Assembly: GCA_036345935.2 (NCBI GenBank)
Contig: JADWOT020000003.1
Location: 19,548,509-19,612,508, forward strand
Length of the DNA stretch: 64,000 nucleotides
Source: Taenia hydatigena
Taxonomy: Eukaryota; Platyhelminthes; Cestoda; Cyclophyllidea; Taeniidae
Reading direction: 5' to 3'
In this document: piece after piece, positions 11,431 to 24,908 of the stretch
Layout: each line of letters begins with the position of its first letter
Position numbering within the stretch: the stretch's first letter is position 1
Program-made: the position numbers and the translations under genes
Notes under the pieces: generated by a model
Told to the model about the DNA's origin: nothing
What the model saw: the letters and a program-made list of their open reading frames with translations, nothing else
The model's database searches: none

Positions 11431-14324
11431 TGGGACTTCCAATGGGACTTAGGACTACTAAAATAGCCCGAGAGTTAGCTCAATGGCGGAGCATCTCATT
11501 GGCGCCGTTTCCAAAACAGAGTGCTAAACACGTAGTCACCATATTAAAATTGTTTATCCTCTGCTATTAATCGACCTCGAGTTTTGCCAATTTGCAAGCA
11601 CTGGGACTTGGGGATCCAATGTTTTATTGTGTCCTGGCTATACGCGAACTGCATAAATGACTGGACCAATGCGCACTGAATATTTGCCTTTTCGTCCATC
11701 TTGGAAAGGGAGACGAGAATGTAAATGTCCTTTTTGCCATTGACGCCGAGAAACCGCTGATTTGATCGGGCGAATTTACTTTTCTTGCTGGCTTGACCGT
11801 TGAGTCCGTGGTGCTACGCTTTGATTCAGTAGACGCAAAAAGTAGGTCATTCAGTGTTATTATGGTCAAAAATAGCCTATTTGAAGTTTTACTTCAAAAG
11901 GTTTTATCAAAGGCAGTAGTCGTCGGGATTACAAATGACTTAGAATCCAAGTTCACCTTTACTAATCCCAGAATTTGAGAGAGTAGTTAAAATAATCGGC
12001 CCTTATGGACTTGTGTGGCCGAACTTCATGTGGATTCATTTAGGAGCAGGACTAAGGGAAACAGTGCTTCGACTTCTCTTGCACCATCGTATTAATCCGC
12101 CTTTTATAGGTCCAATGAGCTGATGGGTAATTAGTGACTGAAAGATTCACGACAACTAAAGGGCCAATCACTGCCTTTTACATCACCCAAACTCTTCTCC
12201 TCATTTGAAGTCAACTGGGAGTTTAAATAAAGAGTAAAATCAAGAGGGTAGCGTTTGGCATAAAGTGGGACGTTGCGTCTAGCCTCTGAGTAAGTTGAGG
12301 TCGAATCTCCGCACAGTTGGAAGGTCACCTGTTAAGGTGGTGCAAAATCACGCAACGGCAGATGATGGCGAGCGAACTGAGCACAAATACTTCCAGTCAC
12401 GAACGGCACTAGGCTCTCGAAAATTTCCAGATGAGTAATTGTGAATGACGTGATCTTTACCTCAACACATGCGCTGACATGATGAGTAGGTGATAAATTC
12501 TGTGTAGTGCGTAGAGACTTTCCTGAAGACGAGAGGAGACACAATGCCCGTGCGGGAGGAATAGTGCCAACGTAAGGAAAGGCTAAAGGCCTACTGGCCA
12601 AGCCACCTAACGAAGATGCGATGGCAGAGGCGAGAGTTAAACGAATAATTTTCGCACCGCGTCCAACCTGGAATCAAGCTCTGGTCATGCATCAGGGAGC
12701 GAGAAGGTCTTTTGTCTTTTCGCACATGCGGGCAGTAAATTTCGCTTTTAGCTGTCATTGGTTGGACCATAACCAAGGTAAAAATGACAACGCACGGGTT
12801 TGGACAACTGTTCTTCTTTTAAGTGGTTTAAATCAAATAAACAGTTGCCGTTTTTAGTGTGGTACTGAGCCCATTCATTTTTGCTTAGTGGCAGTGTAAA
12901 AGCGCCGTTTAACGGCAAATTGCCTTTCCAGGACATCCGAACTGGCGTCGCGAGTTGGACAGTTTTAGGGTCAACGAACTCTGCGCGGGAGCAAAGCAAC
13001 CACCATGACAGCCTCAAACTCCAGGCAGTGCTCAAAACAACTATCTTTGGGGCTGCCTTATGTAAACAAGTTTCCAATCATAACTATTTGTTTTTTTTAA
13101 TTAGCGCTCTGGTAGTGAGTGAACCGCCGGTTGGATGTAAATCAAATCTCCTCCCGTGGTTGCTTGCCGGGTTTTGTTTTGTCCCAAGTTTCTTCCACAC
13201 TATTCCATATGTTGGGTCTGAACATCTGCCCAATCCATTAAACAACCTCTGAAGCAGTGAAAATAAGCCTCCCCATCTCAATAATATGACGGTATGTATG
13301 CATTGAAAGGTGAACACTCTCCAGTTTAGCCTGCCTGCCACTCGTGAGAGACCACAAGGCTGCATTTAAAAGGACGTCTGCTTTGTGTGACCTTGTGTTC
13401 TGTCACATGACCTCAAACTTGCCCCAGTTTAAAGCCAAAATCAAGCTTAAAATAGGCAATCAAGCGCTAATCGCGCTTCCTTCAGAAGACAAGATCAAGT
13501 ACACAATTTAATGGAAAGTCACTCAGTCAGAATTAATTCGACTATGCATCAAAGTGTCCTCTTCAAAGGTGCTTAAGCCTTCAAAATCTGCCCCGTGCAA
13601 CCGATTCTTGTTGATGCACACTAATCCACAGATGAAATGGGGAAGGATATGGCAATGCTTCTCCATCTCGAACTGTTTCATCAAGGTACACTTTAGTGAC
13701 TCCAACGTCTAAGCAATGTTTGTGTAGTCAGATTCTGATCAGGTCTGATTGAATGCTCAAATAGCATAAGGGAGTCCACATGAATCTGGACCTTTTTGGT
13801 TATGGTCCCAAGAGATGGGAAATGAAATTCCGCTCCACCTCAAACAATTATGGGAGCAATCGTAAGCCCAGTGGGGCATGTCACTAACAAACACTTTGGT
13901 CACACTTTATTGTTGGTTTCCGCGTTCATTCAGTCTTTATAGGTTGATTGACAGCACGATAGGCCTTTAGGCAAGTTGCCAAATCGGAATGCCAAAGGCA
14001 TTACTAAGGACTACATGGTGACGCCAATGATCCCACCATTGTGGTGTCTTCAATTCTAAATGCAAACTAATTGCTTCCTCCCAGTCTTGCTAACTTCTCT
14101 TATCAACTAAGCACAACCTATTTTTTTTTCACCGGATTTATTACGTAGCAAATTTGTGCCCTAATAAGCATAGCTGTTTAAACCAAGACGATTCAGCAAA
14201 TGTGAACCACCGCATATAGTTGCGTTCGCTGCCGTAGAGGAGTAAAATACCATTGTAGCGCTCCGAGACTTCCCTACGGACGACTGAATATATAACATGA
14301 AGGCAGAATGAAAACATTTGATAC

Positions 14325-14640
14325 ATAGCAGGACTTGGGGGCCACTGGCATGGTTCAAGGGCCGAGTTGTCCAGCAGAAGTACAGTTACGAAGTAATGAG
14401 TCGCCTCAAGGTCAAAAGGTTGAGTTGAATAGGCACTTAACGCATTACAAAATCCTTCTCCTCTTTCAAGTGCCGCTGTTGGTGCTCCTCTTGATCAAAT
14501 CACAGCGTCAGCCATCCCAAAGTAGTTCTTCCTGTAGGAAAAAAGGACCTACCAGTTAAGTGACCACACCAGTCATCGAATCCCCATGTAATGGAGGAAA
14601 CACTTGACGGCAGCGTCACTGAACTCTCTTGCCAACTCTT
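14325..14640 (+). repeat. Dispersed repeat family A, fragment
   Basis: It begins with the diagnostic acttgggggccactggcatgg block and continues through a cacttaacgcattacaaaatcc segment, a gcgtcagccatccc segment and cggcagcgtcactgaactctcttgccaact near 14610-14640. The same order occurs at 37810-38060, but identity is visibly low. Confidence 0.55.
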
Positions 14641-17600
14641 CTGCATCTAAAATTTCGGCCCTACTTAGGGACCCTGTTGGAGGAAAGGGGCGATGTGCCA
14701 GCCATCACCAATTGCTATCGTTAGCCTTAAGAACAATGGTCAAAAGGCGAGTAATATAGGTGAAGATGATTCTGCATCTTTTCCTTTTTGTTAACTTGTC
14801 CTCTCTTCGACGTGACCCAGCCAAATCTATCTGTCGGAAAACCATCTGAGTGGGCTCACAATTCCCGACGTTTTGCACCATTCCAAAATTTTAATCCGCT
14901 TAGACTATCAAACACTGCTTGAATTGAAAGTACTTTTGAGCCTTACAACTTAGTTCCAGTGTCCTCCAACAATGCCGAATCTCTGACTGGACGTCTACTT
15001 AGGCAGTGTGGCATGGAATGTGTAGCGCTGCAACACGGGCTTGTTTATATCTGCCCTGCAAATACAACTGACATTTCTCTTAGTCCACAAGAATGCTTTC
15101 CCGCGCTCATTCCTTATTGATGCGACTATAAAGGCATTTGTACTTATCTATCGCTGCAAAGCCACTAAAATGCTCCTTTGTAATAAAATTCTGTTTATGG
15201 ACGACAAGCACCTGAGATCCGCCCACCCAGCCGACACACAAAGAGGCATTGAATTGTCGGGCGGTCAATTGCGCCCGCCAATCGCCTCCGACGAAAATAT
15301 TTGTTTTCACTTCATAAACCCTCTCATACACCTCGCGAAAATAGGATTCTTCATCGGTTTTGTCCTATTTTGGCTATTGCAACAACTTTAACAACCCACA
15401 TTGATCTACTAAACAAAAGTTGGTCTTATCCAATCGAAAATTTCCAGAGATTGATAGAAAGACAACTACAAATTGTTGGTTTTTATTCAACTTCCGGCTT
15501 TGGTGACGGTCTACATTGAGGCTCCGCAATTTCGCCTCCAGACTATGCCAGTAGCCCCAGCAGTACATGATCAGCCCAAGTTGTAGTTGCCTTAATATGC
15601 CTTCAGAGAAGTCTCAGGGCACCACACCCATACCGACCGCTCTTGATTTGCTACACCGCTTTACAGAATTTGCACAAAGATTTAAAGTGAAGTCAACACA
15701 TCACTCAGCTTAGGTCATGCGCCTACTAAAGTGGATAAATGAGCAGTGACTACACAAACCGTGAGCTTTATAGCAACTTTATATTCCTATGTTCCATACA
15801 ATATTTTGTTTAGCTAACATAACTTATGAGTGCTATAAAAGTCCTGATATGGTACACTTATTTTGCGATGTCTTCCTATCGCACAGTTTCAATGCCCTCT
15901 TTGGATTAAGGGGGTTTTGTGCAGCCCAGCAAACTCCTTCTTTCAGTGTAAGCGAGTTACTGATATTTTTCAACCTACGGAAGTAAAAAATGAGTTTACT
16001 TTTCAAAAAATGGGTTTTAATGGTATCTAATCTCGAGAGTTAATGGACATTAAGATAAAGGCGATCAAGCTTGTCACCGATTCTTGCACCAACCAGGAAG
16101 ATCAACCAAAAATCTACCTTTCGGCTAAGGCCAGACCTTGTGAATGAATCTTCTAGTCTAGCAAAGGTCGGCCATGGGATTCCAGGCTAGGCTGACGGTG
16201 GTGAAGGAAGTGAGGGAGGGAGAGGAGTGCAAACCAGGCACGTGTTGGTGGCCCCAACCTCCTTATTTTCCACCGTGAAGGCAGAGCTCTGCAAAGGGCG
16301 AGCAGGTTGAATGTCGACTTGTTGACATAAATAGCAGATTGCAAAGCGAAAGCCCACTGCTGGATGAAAATGGGGTTGTCTCAAGCACGGCCATGTTAAG
16401 CTATGCTGGGATTAACTTAAAATCGCACGTAATTGAGAAACCTTTTGAGGGGTAGTATGAGAACTAAAATGCCACTCTTTGTACACCTACTGTTGCTCCC
16501 ATTGTTCATTCATGCAGCTTCGGTGAAACTAAGAGAAAGAGAAGCATTCGAGGTTGGCAGACAAACGTAGCTTTAGTCGATAGTTTAGGAACTGCAGTTA
16601 ATTCAAACTGTGAGTTATGCATGGGCAGGAGTTCCAGGGTTGAGTGTCAACTCTCTCTCCATTTAAGGTGGTGCTTTGGGTTTCATGGTGTAGCAACAAA
16701 TGGAATTTAAGCAAAAAATATCTAACTGAGGTACAGGTGAGAATACAACGCACAATCACTTGTAGAAATCGCGTCGATGAGCGAACGTGATATTTGGGGA
16801 CTTGGCCATCATGCAGAGCAATTAAGGTACTTCCTCCCTCGTAACCTTTCATTGGAAGGACGCTAAGGTCATGCAAGTAAGAAAGTGTTGTGAAAAAAAC
16901 ACTGGAATGATCCTTTTAGTCTAACCTTTCCACAGACGACGATGAAAATGTGCTGGACGTGCAACCCACCCTATGCACAGTGCTGTTTCACTCACTCCGT
17001 AGTGAGACTCACAAGCTTAGGTGCATGCAAACTTCGGTATTAGAACAGGTAACTAAGTAACAGAAAGGTTTTGGGATAAAATCAAATAAAATGGACCAGA
17101 CGGCTACTTTATGCTACATAGCGAGAGGGCAGCATGCCTTAAAATAGACGTAAGCCACCAATCTGGTGTTCTCCATTTGGATTAGTGAACTCGGCCACTG
17201 GCTGCCCAAGTAAATAGTTAAACATACCTTGTTTAAGCTTGAAGTTTCATCTGTTCAAAGAGATCTAGGCGAGAGAGAAGCTACTGGTGTGACAGATGGT
17301 GAAAGCACTTATCCAATGGGTTAGTTGGTCCCCACCCTGCCAACTCATGATAATAAGGATTATTTCTCGGTTGACACTTGCGGGTTTGGGGGCAAAGACA
17401 CGTGCGGGAAAGAGGAGGCAAAAGACCAGGACTTCCGGCTACAGTCAAGTTTTGCTCCCCTACACAATTCCTCGTATACTTTCGGACGACGCCGTATGTC
17501 ACAGGGTGAGGCCTAGTGATCGAGCCCTCGGCAATATACAAGCAGGCGAATTTGGGGTATTTTCACTACCTGCTCGTCAGCTTAACACTGGTTTGAGAAC

Positions 17601-18706
17601 ACGGTGGATCTAAGGTTTTCCTAACTTGAAGGTTTGCACAAATACGTCAAAATCAGGATGGAAATTGATACAGATAGGACCGTAGATGTGGTTCAACCGT
17701 AGGGTGGGTGGCAGATGAAATTTCATATCGGCAAGTTACGAAAGGACTAGTTCGCCGCCACTTTAGATAACTCCAAAAAACGGTGAAAGGAGTCAGACTT
17801 TTGAAGTACTGAACTACTTCAAAAATGATAACTTATTAGTCCGTATCACGGGCGTCCATATGGAGACTATCCTTTGACGGTTTTGCCACTCGTTGTCACA
17901 ATTTTGTCGGTAGCTACGCTATCTCTTCTCCTCAGCTATCCGGCCAAGAATTGTACTCGAATGAAGAAATATGGGCAGTGATAAGGTAGGAGTAAGGCAT
18001 AAACATGCACGGAAATCATCTCAGGTTGAATCCGTCTACCAAATGAAATGTCTAGAGGAATTAGGTCTTAGAGATGCATGCATTGAGCAAGCATCACTTG
18101 ACTATGGTCTAGCTGGGATAGCTCAAAGAACTTTGAAGCCCAGCGTAACAGCATTACAAATTAATGTGTCAAGCCGCTTAAAAGAGAAATGTTCCGACAG
18201 AGGGGAGAAAAAACTTCCGAGTTTGGAAAAAGCAGCTGCAATACTTTGCTTGTCGGTTTAGCGCTTCTTTTTGATTTCGCAAACACCAAAGTGCCGCAAT
18301 TTTACCTTCGCAGGGCAAAAAACCTTCGGGTCGTGACAAAAGCTCCAAGTCCAACTGTACCTCAAGGATGCATATTCTGCCCAAGCATTGTCTCCTTTCG
18401 CCTTCGAGGAAGTCTGCGAGTGTTACGCGACGTTCAAAGGGTTTTTAATACAATAAAAGCTTATTTCTGTGGAAAACTCGACCATAAAGTTCATTTTTAT
18501 GTGAGCATGATTTAGTCAAGGCTGAACAATGTAATTTTTCTCAACAAACTGTCCAAGTGACATTAAAAAGTGGAGCGATTGACAGCAACCCCCTGAAACC
18601 CGATTCCTGGAACAGTTTTAAGCTTTGCTTGGCTTTTGCTTTGTTTTTCTTTTAAAGATCCATCTTTTCATGCAAAAGATGTTCTCTTTCAGACTTTATG
18701 TGTTAA

Positions 18707-18992
18707 TCAAGCAGTTATGGCTCCGGCTTTAGCTCCACCTTGATGTTGCGACTGCAGAATTACGAGTTTGACTGCTGCTTCCACGGAGTTAACCTTCTCA
18801 AGTAATGTATGTGAATTTCTCTTTACCTCGCCTACAAATTTTGCAGTAGATTTTGCCACATCTAGCCTTGATAGGCTTCGTCGCTTTTGGAGCGATTGAA
18901 AGCACTCCATTGAGTTGGACGATTGCCTTCGCAGTACCGAATATCCGGTCACTTTGCTTTCGAAAGATCTTGTTGAGTTTTCAGAGCGAAGG
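18707..18992 (-). CDS. Possible terminal coding exon, unknown gene
   Basis: An open frame of about 95 codons follows a good-looking splice acceptor (a TTTCATCACTGCAG context just above 18992) and ends in TGA. The peptide begins LRSENSTRSFES. It is rich in Ser, Arg and Leu and has a segment that could form a coiled coil (SLSRLDVAKS to VEAAVKLVIL), ending GGAKAGAITA. No family is recognised and I could not find an upstream exon. The frame also continues open upstream through an intron-like hydrophobic stretch to an ATG at 19054, so a single-exon reading exists. This could be the last exon of a long-intron gene or a chance frame. Confidence 0.3.
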
Positions 18993-20240
18993 CTGCAGTG
19001 ATGAAAGATGATGAGTATGGCATAAAAAATATAATCATCATTGAAAACCTGCATTTACTACTATCATCAATAGTAGTGTTAGTAGGCAATTTGGAAACTG
19101 ACCAATTTTTGAGATCATTTGGTTCAAGTTTAGGAATTTGGATTCGGTTTTACGTCGATATGACTACCAGAATTGGGTGTCAAGAGATGGAGCATATGAA
19201 ATTAAAAATAATTCCGCTAGTTTTGGCGATTCCTTCTTTCATTCCTTTTTTTGGGTATCTTGTAGCCGTCTTAGCACCGTTGGTGCCTCAATCGTAGCCC
19301 TCCTGTTGACGGACTTTAAAGGGTTAGTAAAATAAACACACTCTAAAACACCAGGCTTTTAACAACACTCTAAGGGGAATGGAAGTGTTGTTCTGCTATA
19401 ATGATCATTTAATTGCTCTCATTTACACCCATTCTCCTAAGCTGCTATTGCAAGCGTCGTGGCATGCACTGCAAATCTAATTGGTCAATTATCGCCTCCC
19501 CCTCTCCCCCCATTTGTTGCGGCTGGCGAATAAGCGTGCAGCCTTTGCTTCTTCGGTCTGGTGCACATGGCGAACCATGCCTGAGGTGAAGGGTATGAAG
19601 GTCTCCAGGGCACATAGACCCATCCCACGCACCTCAAATTAATTATCAAAACTAGTGCTACCATTAACTGACATGTTTCACCCCGGCTTTGGGCGGTCGG
19701 TTTCTGCACTTCATTGTCAAGTCGATAGAAAGGAATAATTATTTCACGCCCTATGTCGTACTGTTACCTTGCATAAACTGTGCCCTTGTAACTGATCAAA
19801 AGGAATGCCTCTTTGAAGAATAGTGTCCACGCAGAGCCCAAGACACTTTCAAAGGTTCTACAAATCTCATTGGTAGAATAATTGAAAGGGTGAGAAAGTC
19901 TACTTCACTAGAAGTTGATGTGGTGCCCAAGGGTGCCCCAAAGTGGCAAAATGTAAATGCACACATTCGAGAGGCATTCGAAGGCACTAATTTTATCGCC
20001 ACTCTCATCATCAAGACAAATGAGTCCCATTCATCCATTGCATGAATAAAAATTGTAATTTGTATCGTCTCAATGGAAGTGTAGAAGTCAACGAGTCTCC
20101 ATTATAAAACATTTAATTCATCAAACCCGAATGGAAACTACTTGTTCTTACTGAATACAAGCATTAGAGATTAAGAAAATGAGTGAGATATAAACAGGAA
20201 TTAGATAAATTCACCAGAAACAACATCACGAGGGCGCTAG
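18993..20240. other. Intergenic sequence, no gene seen
   Basis: This gap lies downstream of the NOL4-like stop codon. Short overlapping frames only; no repeats or RNA genes recognised. Confidence 0.45.
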
Positions 20241-22678
20241 CTAAGTGGTAGTGGTCGTGACCGGATGGCTCACTGAAGGAGCGGCTGAGGAAGGCGGATG
20301 GGATGAAATAATGGTGGGTGTTGAACAAACAAGGGCGACATCGGAAAACGGAGCACTGGTTGTGCCCAGTGGTGGCACAGGAGGTAGATTACTCCCAAAC
20401 ATCGGGTTCATGATCAGCGAGAGGTTGGGAGGCTGAAGCAGTGTTAGTGGAAGGGTTGAATTCAGGTCGGAGAGTGATGCATTTTTTGATTCAAAAAATG
20501 TGGCACTCTGAAGCAGAAAGTTCGCCGCTAAACGAAGACAGCTTCCAATTATGCAGGCTGATGCATCTGCGGGGGTATTAGACATTGAAGGCGGCCAAGT
20601 CTGATCCATCTGGCGTGATTGTGGTGGTTGACCTATTGAATTGTCCCCTGCGTTTGAGTTGGGCTTCAAGGGGCAAAAAAAATCAAAATTGAGGCCCTAT
20701 TTCTCCGTTCGATTAAACATCCCAATGATGTATCATCATTCCAAAATGCCGCTTTAAATAACCTTAAACTTCCTTTGTAGATAGTTTGGTGTTATAGAAA
20801 GAATCTGCAAAAGTAGTCATTGATGTCACTTTATAGACCACACGTTTTTAATCCTCCATCAAACAATCACACAAACGCTTTCCAACTTAAAATTTCGCAG
20901 GCATTTTCTTAAGAATTTAATAATAACTCACAGTAGAGAAACCTGTGAGATTGGTAGTGGGTTCTGACGGTTTGATATTTTTATTGGCTTCAAGAAGGGT
21001 CTTCAATGGAGTGGGCACTACTGCAGAATTATTCATTTGAATGGGTTTTACAGGTGAAGCAACACTGGTGAGTGGCGACGGCAGGCTAGTAGACGGTGGA
21101 GGATTCGACTGGACCCTCTTAGGAGGAATAGATAAGGAGGCGCTCGTATAAGTAGGTTCTGTTGTGCCCATCCCACTCGCCAAGCACGAATTCTAGGTGA
21201 AATGTAAAGCCGATTCTTCACATTTGACTAGTAATGGCTTTATCAACCAAGGGTACGCTGCATGCACACTAATGAAGTCCCTACCTTTGGCCAATCAGGT
21301 ACAATATGGGGTGGTTGTTAGGACTTACCGGTCGAATGACAGGAGATGGTCTGTTAGTTACAATAGGCTCTGCCAATGTGCTCACATTCTGCCAGTCATT
21401 GATAGGTTTTAGAGGCAGCGCATCTGTTGAAGGGGTAATTAGTGGTTTTCCTCGCTTGCGTTCGTTGGCCAAAGCTCGCCGCGCCATCCAAACGGCATTG
21501 GGATTGCAGGCGAGGTAGCTGGGATTCGGATCAATTGAGGTCAGTGGAAGACACTCAAATGCCGAGGATGGCTGACTAAGTGCGTTCGGCTTAGTCAGTT
21601 TTCTTTCCTCAGCTTTTTTCAAATTCCGTCTATACAATTTCAGTTGACCTCGTATCTTAAGACGAATCTGTCGTTCATTGAAGGCGGGAAACTGACGCCG
21701 ACAAGCAGCCTCCAATTGAGCTAGTCGGTGTCGGGGCTGTTGAACAATGGTCAGACGCCGATCCAATAATTCAAGAGCCAATTGCTTGATGAAAAACTAC
21801 AACATGTAGAATAAACTGACATCCGGTACTAGTCCATTTCCCTGCATAAATAAGTGGAAACTATCATTTTCAATAAAATATTTTGAGATGAATCACTTGG
21901 GTTGAACTAGAGTATGATTTAAAAACTTTTGTAACAAAATAAGATTAAAGGTGAATTTTATTATCTGAAACAGTTCAGCATTCCAACTTGCATTAAGTGC
22001 CAATTCCTGATCAGTTGGTTTACGTTTTGCAATCTTTTTCCGAGAGGCGCCATTGGCTTCATCCTCACCCCCGGAGTAGGACCGTTTTCTTGCAGTTCCA
22101 GTCTAAGGTAAACAAAATTTTTAGACATCGAAGCTTTCGAATAATTTGTTCATCCAAAAAGTTATGATAGGGGACAAACAAATCAAACATTACCGCTCTA
22201 ACTTGACTTTTCGATGTCTAAATAAGAGCTGAATTAAAAAGCTTGGGACGTAAAAATGCAAGTAAATATACCTAAGGGATGGAAAAATCTCATGCACGAA
22301 GAAAATTTATTTAATCCCTGTCGCCATGCTTTGGTAAGGCGAAGGTTCACACTTTTGTCAACTATCGTGATTGAGGCGTAATGAGGTAATGGAGCTGCTC
22401 ATTTCGGCTTACCCTCAGGTCAAGCGCCGATACAGAGCGTTCTCCACGATCGGACTGCAATTTTAAAAGCATTACTTTAGGGACGGTCTGTATCCTGAAA
22501 AAATTCTGCTGATACAAGGAACTTGATTTTGATCTTGTGGATGGTTTTTTTATTTCATTAAAATCGTACTTACTCGTCGTGGAGGTTTTGGAAGAACAAC
22601 AAATGACGAGCTTGCACTATCTCTCTTCATTGTCTCCACAAAGAAAGCCTCCGTTTTGATGTCCTCTTTGGTTGCCAT
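20241..22678 (-). CDS. NOL4-like (nucleolar protein 4 family) nuclear protein
   Basis: Five exons join to 464 codons: 22574-22678, 21965-22102, 21329-21796, 20932-21192 and 20241-20663. All junctions are phase 0. Exon 3 carries the family block: FIKQLALELLDRRL followed by LEAACRRQFPAFNERQIRLK and QLKLYRRNLKK, which parallels the CRRQFPEYQERARKRIR region of vertebrate NOL4. A NPNAVWMARRALANER helix comes later. Exon 5 has SACIIGSCLRLAANFLLQSA, resembling the C-terminal helix of NOL4, followed here by a 90-residue Pro/Ser/Thr tail ending in five Thr. Exon 2 contains a basic KRSYSGGEDEANGASRKKIA stretch that may act in nuclear import. The vertebrate N-terminal half is missing. The donor after exon 2 reads CAG|AT instead of CAG|GT, so that intron is non-canonical or the base is wrong. 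NOL4 function is poorly known. Confidence 0.75.
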
Positions 22679-24908
22679 GGTGGATCAGACGAGATCACCG
22701 ATACGTCACACTGATCAAAGTTGGGGCAAATGGCCGGCTAAGCCTACACTCCTCAAACTGGGACGCGTCAAATCGATCGATAACTTCCGGCTGTGTGAGG
22801 CGGCGTGCGTGCGTGTGTGAAATCAAGGCGGCTAATGGCCAGACGTATCGATTTTCGGCATTTCTGCATGCACTAGAGTAAACACTCCGATGCGATTGGT
22901 TGCCGACTTCGACTAAACGTCGCGTGGGCGACACATGCGAATTGCCTCGTGGGACTTGTGCGCAGAGCCCCCTAGTCCGACTACCGTTCAGCGGAGTCCA
23001 TCATGATCTCTTCGAGAGAGTAGCCTTCGGCCGGCATTAGGTGATTGATCGAAACAATATGGAAAAAGCAATGGTAAAAATGGGCCATGCAGGCAGTAAA
23101 GCAGAACGATACAAAAAACTGTTTTAGAGTAGCTTGTGATATAAGGTTAATATGATTAAGCTCCGATGTTTTAAGAGATAAAGTTGAACTGTCACTTTAA
23201 TACAATTTTGCTTGGAGTTATTTGAGCATTTTAACTTTCCAAAAATAAGTGAATTGGCTTTTGCAAATTAAGAAGCATTCACAATTCTCAAAGGTATCTG
23301 GGAGCCTTCTATGCGTTCCAATAACAATTTGAGAGCGCAAAGGTGTCCTTCAAACATGGTAATTTACAACAAGGAGGGTTTGTGGCCCAACAAAGCCGTC
23401 AAAATCCGTCTAATCTTGAGCATAAGTAGGGTGATGAGAACCCAATAAGCGTACCTGCTCCTGCTAGTCGTTTGTTCAAGTCTTTCCTTGGGTGATGGGC
23501 CACCTATGTCTACGCCACTGGTCTCTGAACTAAGCCCCAAGCCCCAAGCCCCTTTATAGGTCGATAGTGCATGTCCTGCCCAAGTATTGTGTCTTCCTTA
23601 GTCTGTAAGGGAATCTTGGGACTCTGCAGTGGTGTAAGCAGAACGCAACTCCAATCTCAATCTTACCGGATGGAAGAGGAGCATATGCTGCTGCTGACAA
23701 TCCTTAACAGAAGGGATATAAATGGTTTTTAGCTTCGGCTACTATCCCAGTCCCGTGATCTCGAGGAAAGCTCTTAGTAACTTAAAGCAACAATAGCCGT
23801 ACACTCTCTGGGGCTGTCTTCGACACCTATTTGAGGATGTCAAACACGCGACACCTCCACCACTTCTGTACTAGCTGGATTTAATCCGGACGCTGATGTT
23901 AAAACAAAGGAGTAATAGGGGCGATACCTCGTTCCCAAAGAACCATGGTCAATCCTGTCCTTTGTTACCTAACTCTGCCTTCAGGCCAGTGTTCCCACTG
24001 TTAGCAATGCGCATACGAGATGGCCAAGCACAATACCTCGTCCCTAATTTTAGTTTCCTTACAGGACTAACCTGGTGGAATTGCCAAGAGGAATCAGTTA
24101 CACCTTGGCCAAAAATCTTCTGTGTTGGATAGAAATTTGATGACTGGTACATTTGGCTCGTGAACGCTGCATTCCTCAGCATTGATTATGCTGTGGCAGT
24201 TGATGTGGGAGGTTCACCACGATGAGTGCCGCGGACGACGCTCGAACTGTAGAAGGAATATGTTGATTAGCCATTTAAGCCTCCGTTTTGGTTTCGCGTG
24301 CCTAGCCTCTAGACCATGCCAATATCATCTAAGTCAACAATACACATTCTTCCCAAGTACTACTTATTCCTTGCTTTTTAGAGAGCTCTTAGTGCGTCAC
24401 AATTTATTTGCTAAGAGACGCAAGTCTTCAAATGAGTTAAATTTTAACATTAAGTGGCCAAAACTGTGGCATGATAGGTTACTCATTAGCTGCACATATT
24501 CAGAGCAAACCAGGCAGTCTGAAGTAAAGGTATCCTCTGGTTCTTCGATGAGAAGGGAAGAAAACGTCGAGAAGGGTCATACACGATCCGCTACAGCCAC
24601 TTACATTTAGGTAAAAAACTCCACGACATGCAAGTGGTCTGCTAACGTTTATTTCACCCTTTTAAGCATTCTAACAACGGGGGCGGACGCACTTTTGTGC
24701 CGGGTCTATCGCTGGACATGACACGATCATGGTTTTACCCTCTCATGTAAGTCCAGCCATTCTTGTCTGACTTCTAATGCAATGCCTTAATTATTTGTTC
24801 AGCCATTCATTTTAGATGCAAGGGCACTTAAGTATCCGCGATTGTGCCATGTCCAGAGGCATCAGGTCATGCCACTAGACTCCAGCCTTTCTATGCATAG
24901 GCAGTACA
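22679..24908. other. Intergenic sequence upstream of the NOL4-like gene
   Basis: About 2.2 kb without a supported gene. The first 300 bp are relatively GC-rich with gcgtgcgtgcgtgtgtg near 22802-22819 and may contain promoter sequence of the NOL4-like gene. The remainder is anonymous. The frames near 23900-24610 show no domain. Confidence 0.45.

Larger units (their letters stand above)
9734..18706. other. Gene-poor region with dispersed repeat fragments
   Basis: About 9 kb carries no gene I can support. Fragments of the long dispersed repeat family occur at 10755-11430 and 14325-14640. Many short open frames overlap on both strands, especially around 12300-13400 and 15040-15570, without domain motifs or consistent splice sites. 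Undetected small exons of unfamiliar genes cannot be excluded. Confidence 0.45.

Noticed and set aside
15107..15331. Minus-strand frame containing KTNIFVGGDWRAQLTARQF
   Set aside because: It looks protein-like locally, but no upstream or downstream exon, splice site or family match could be found.
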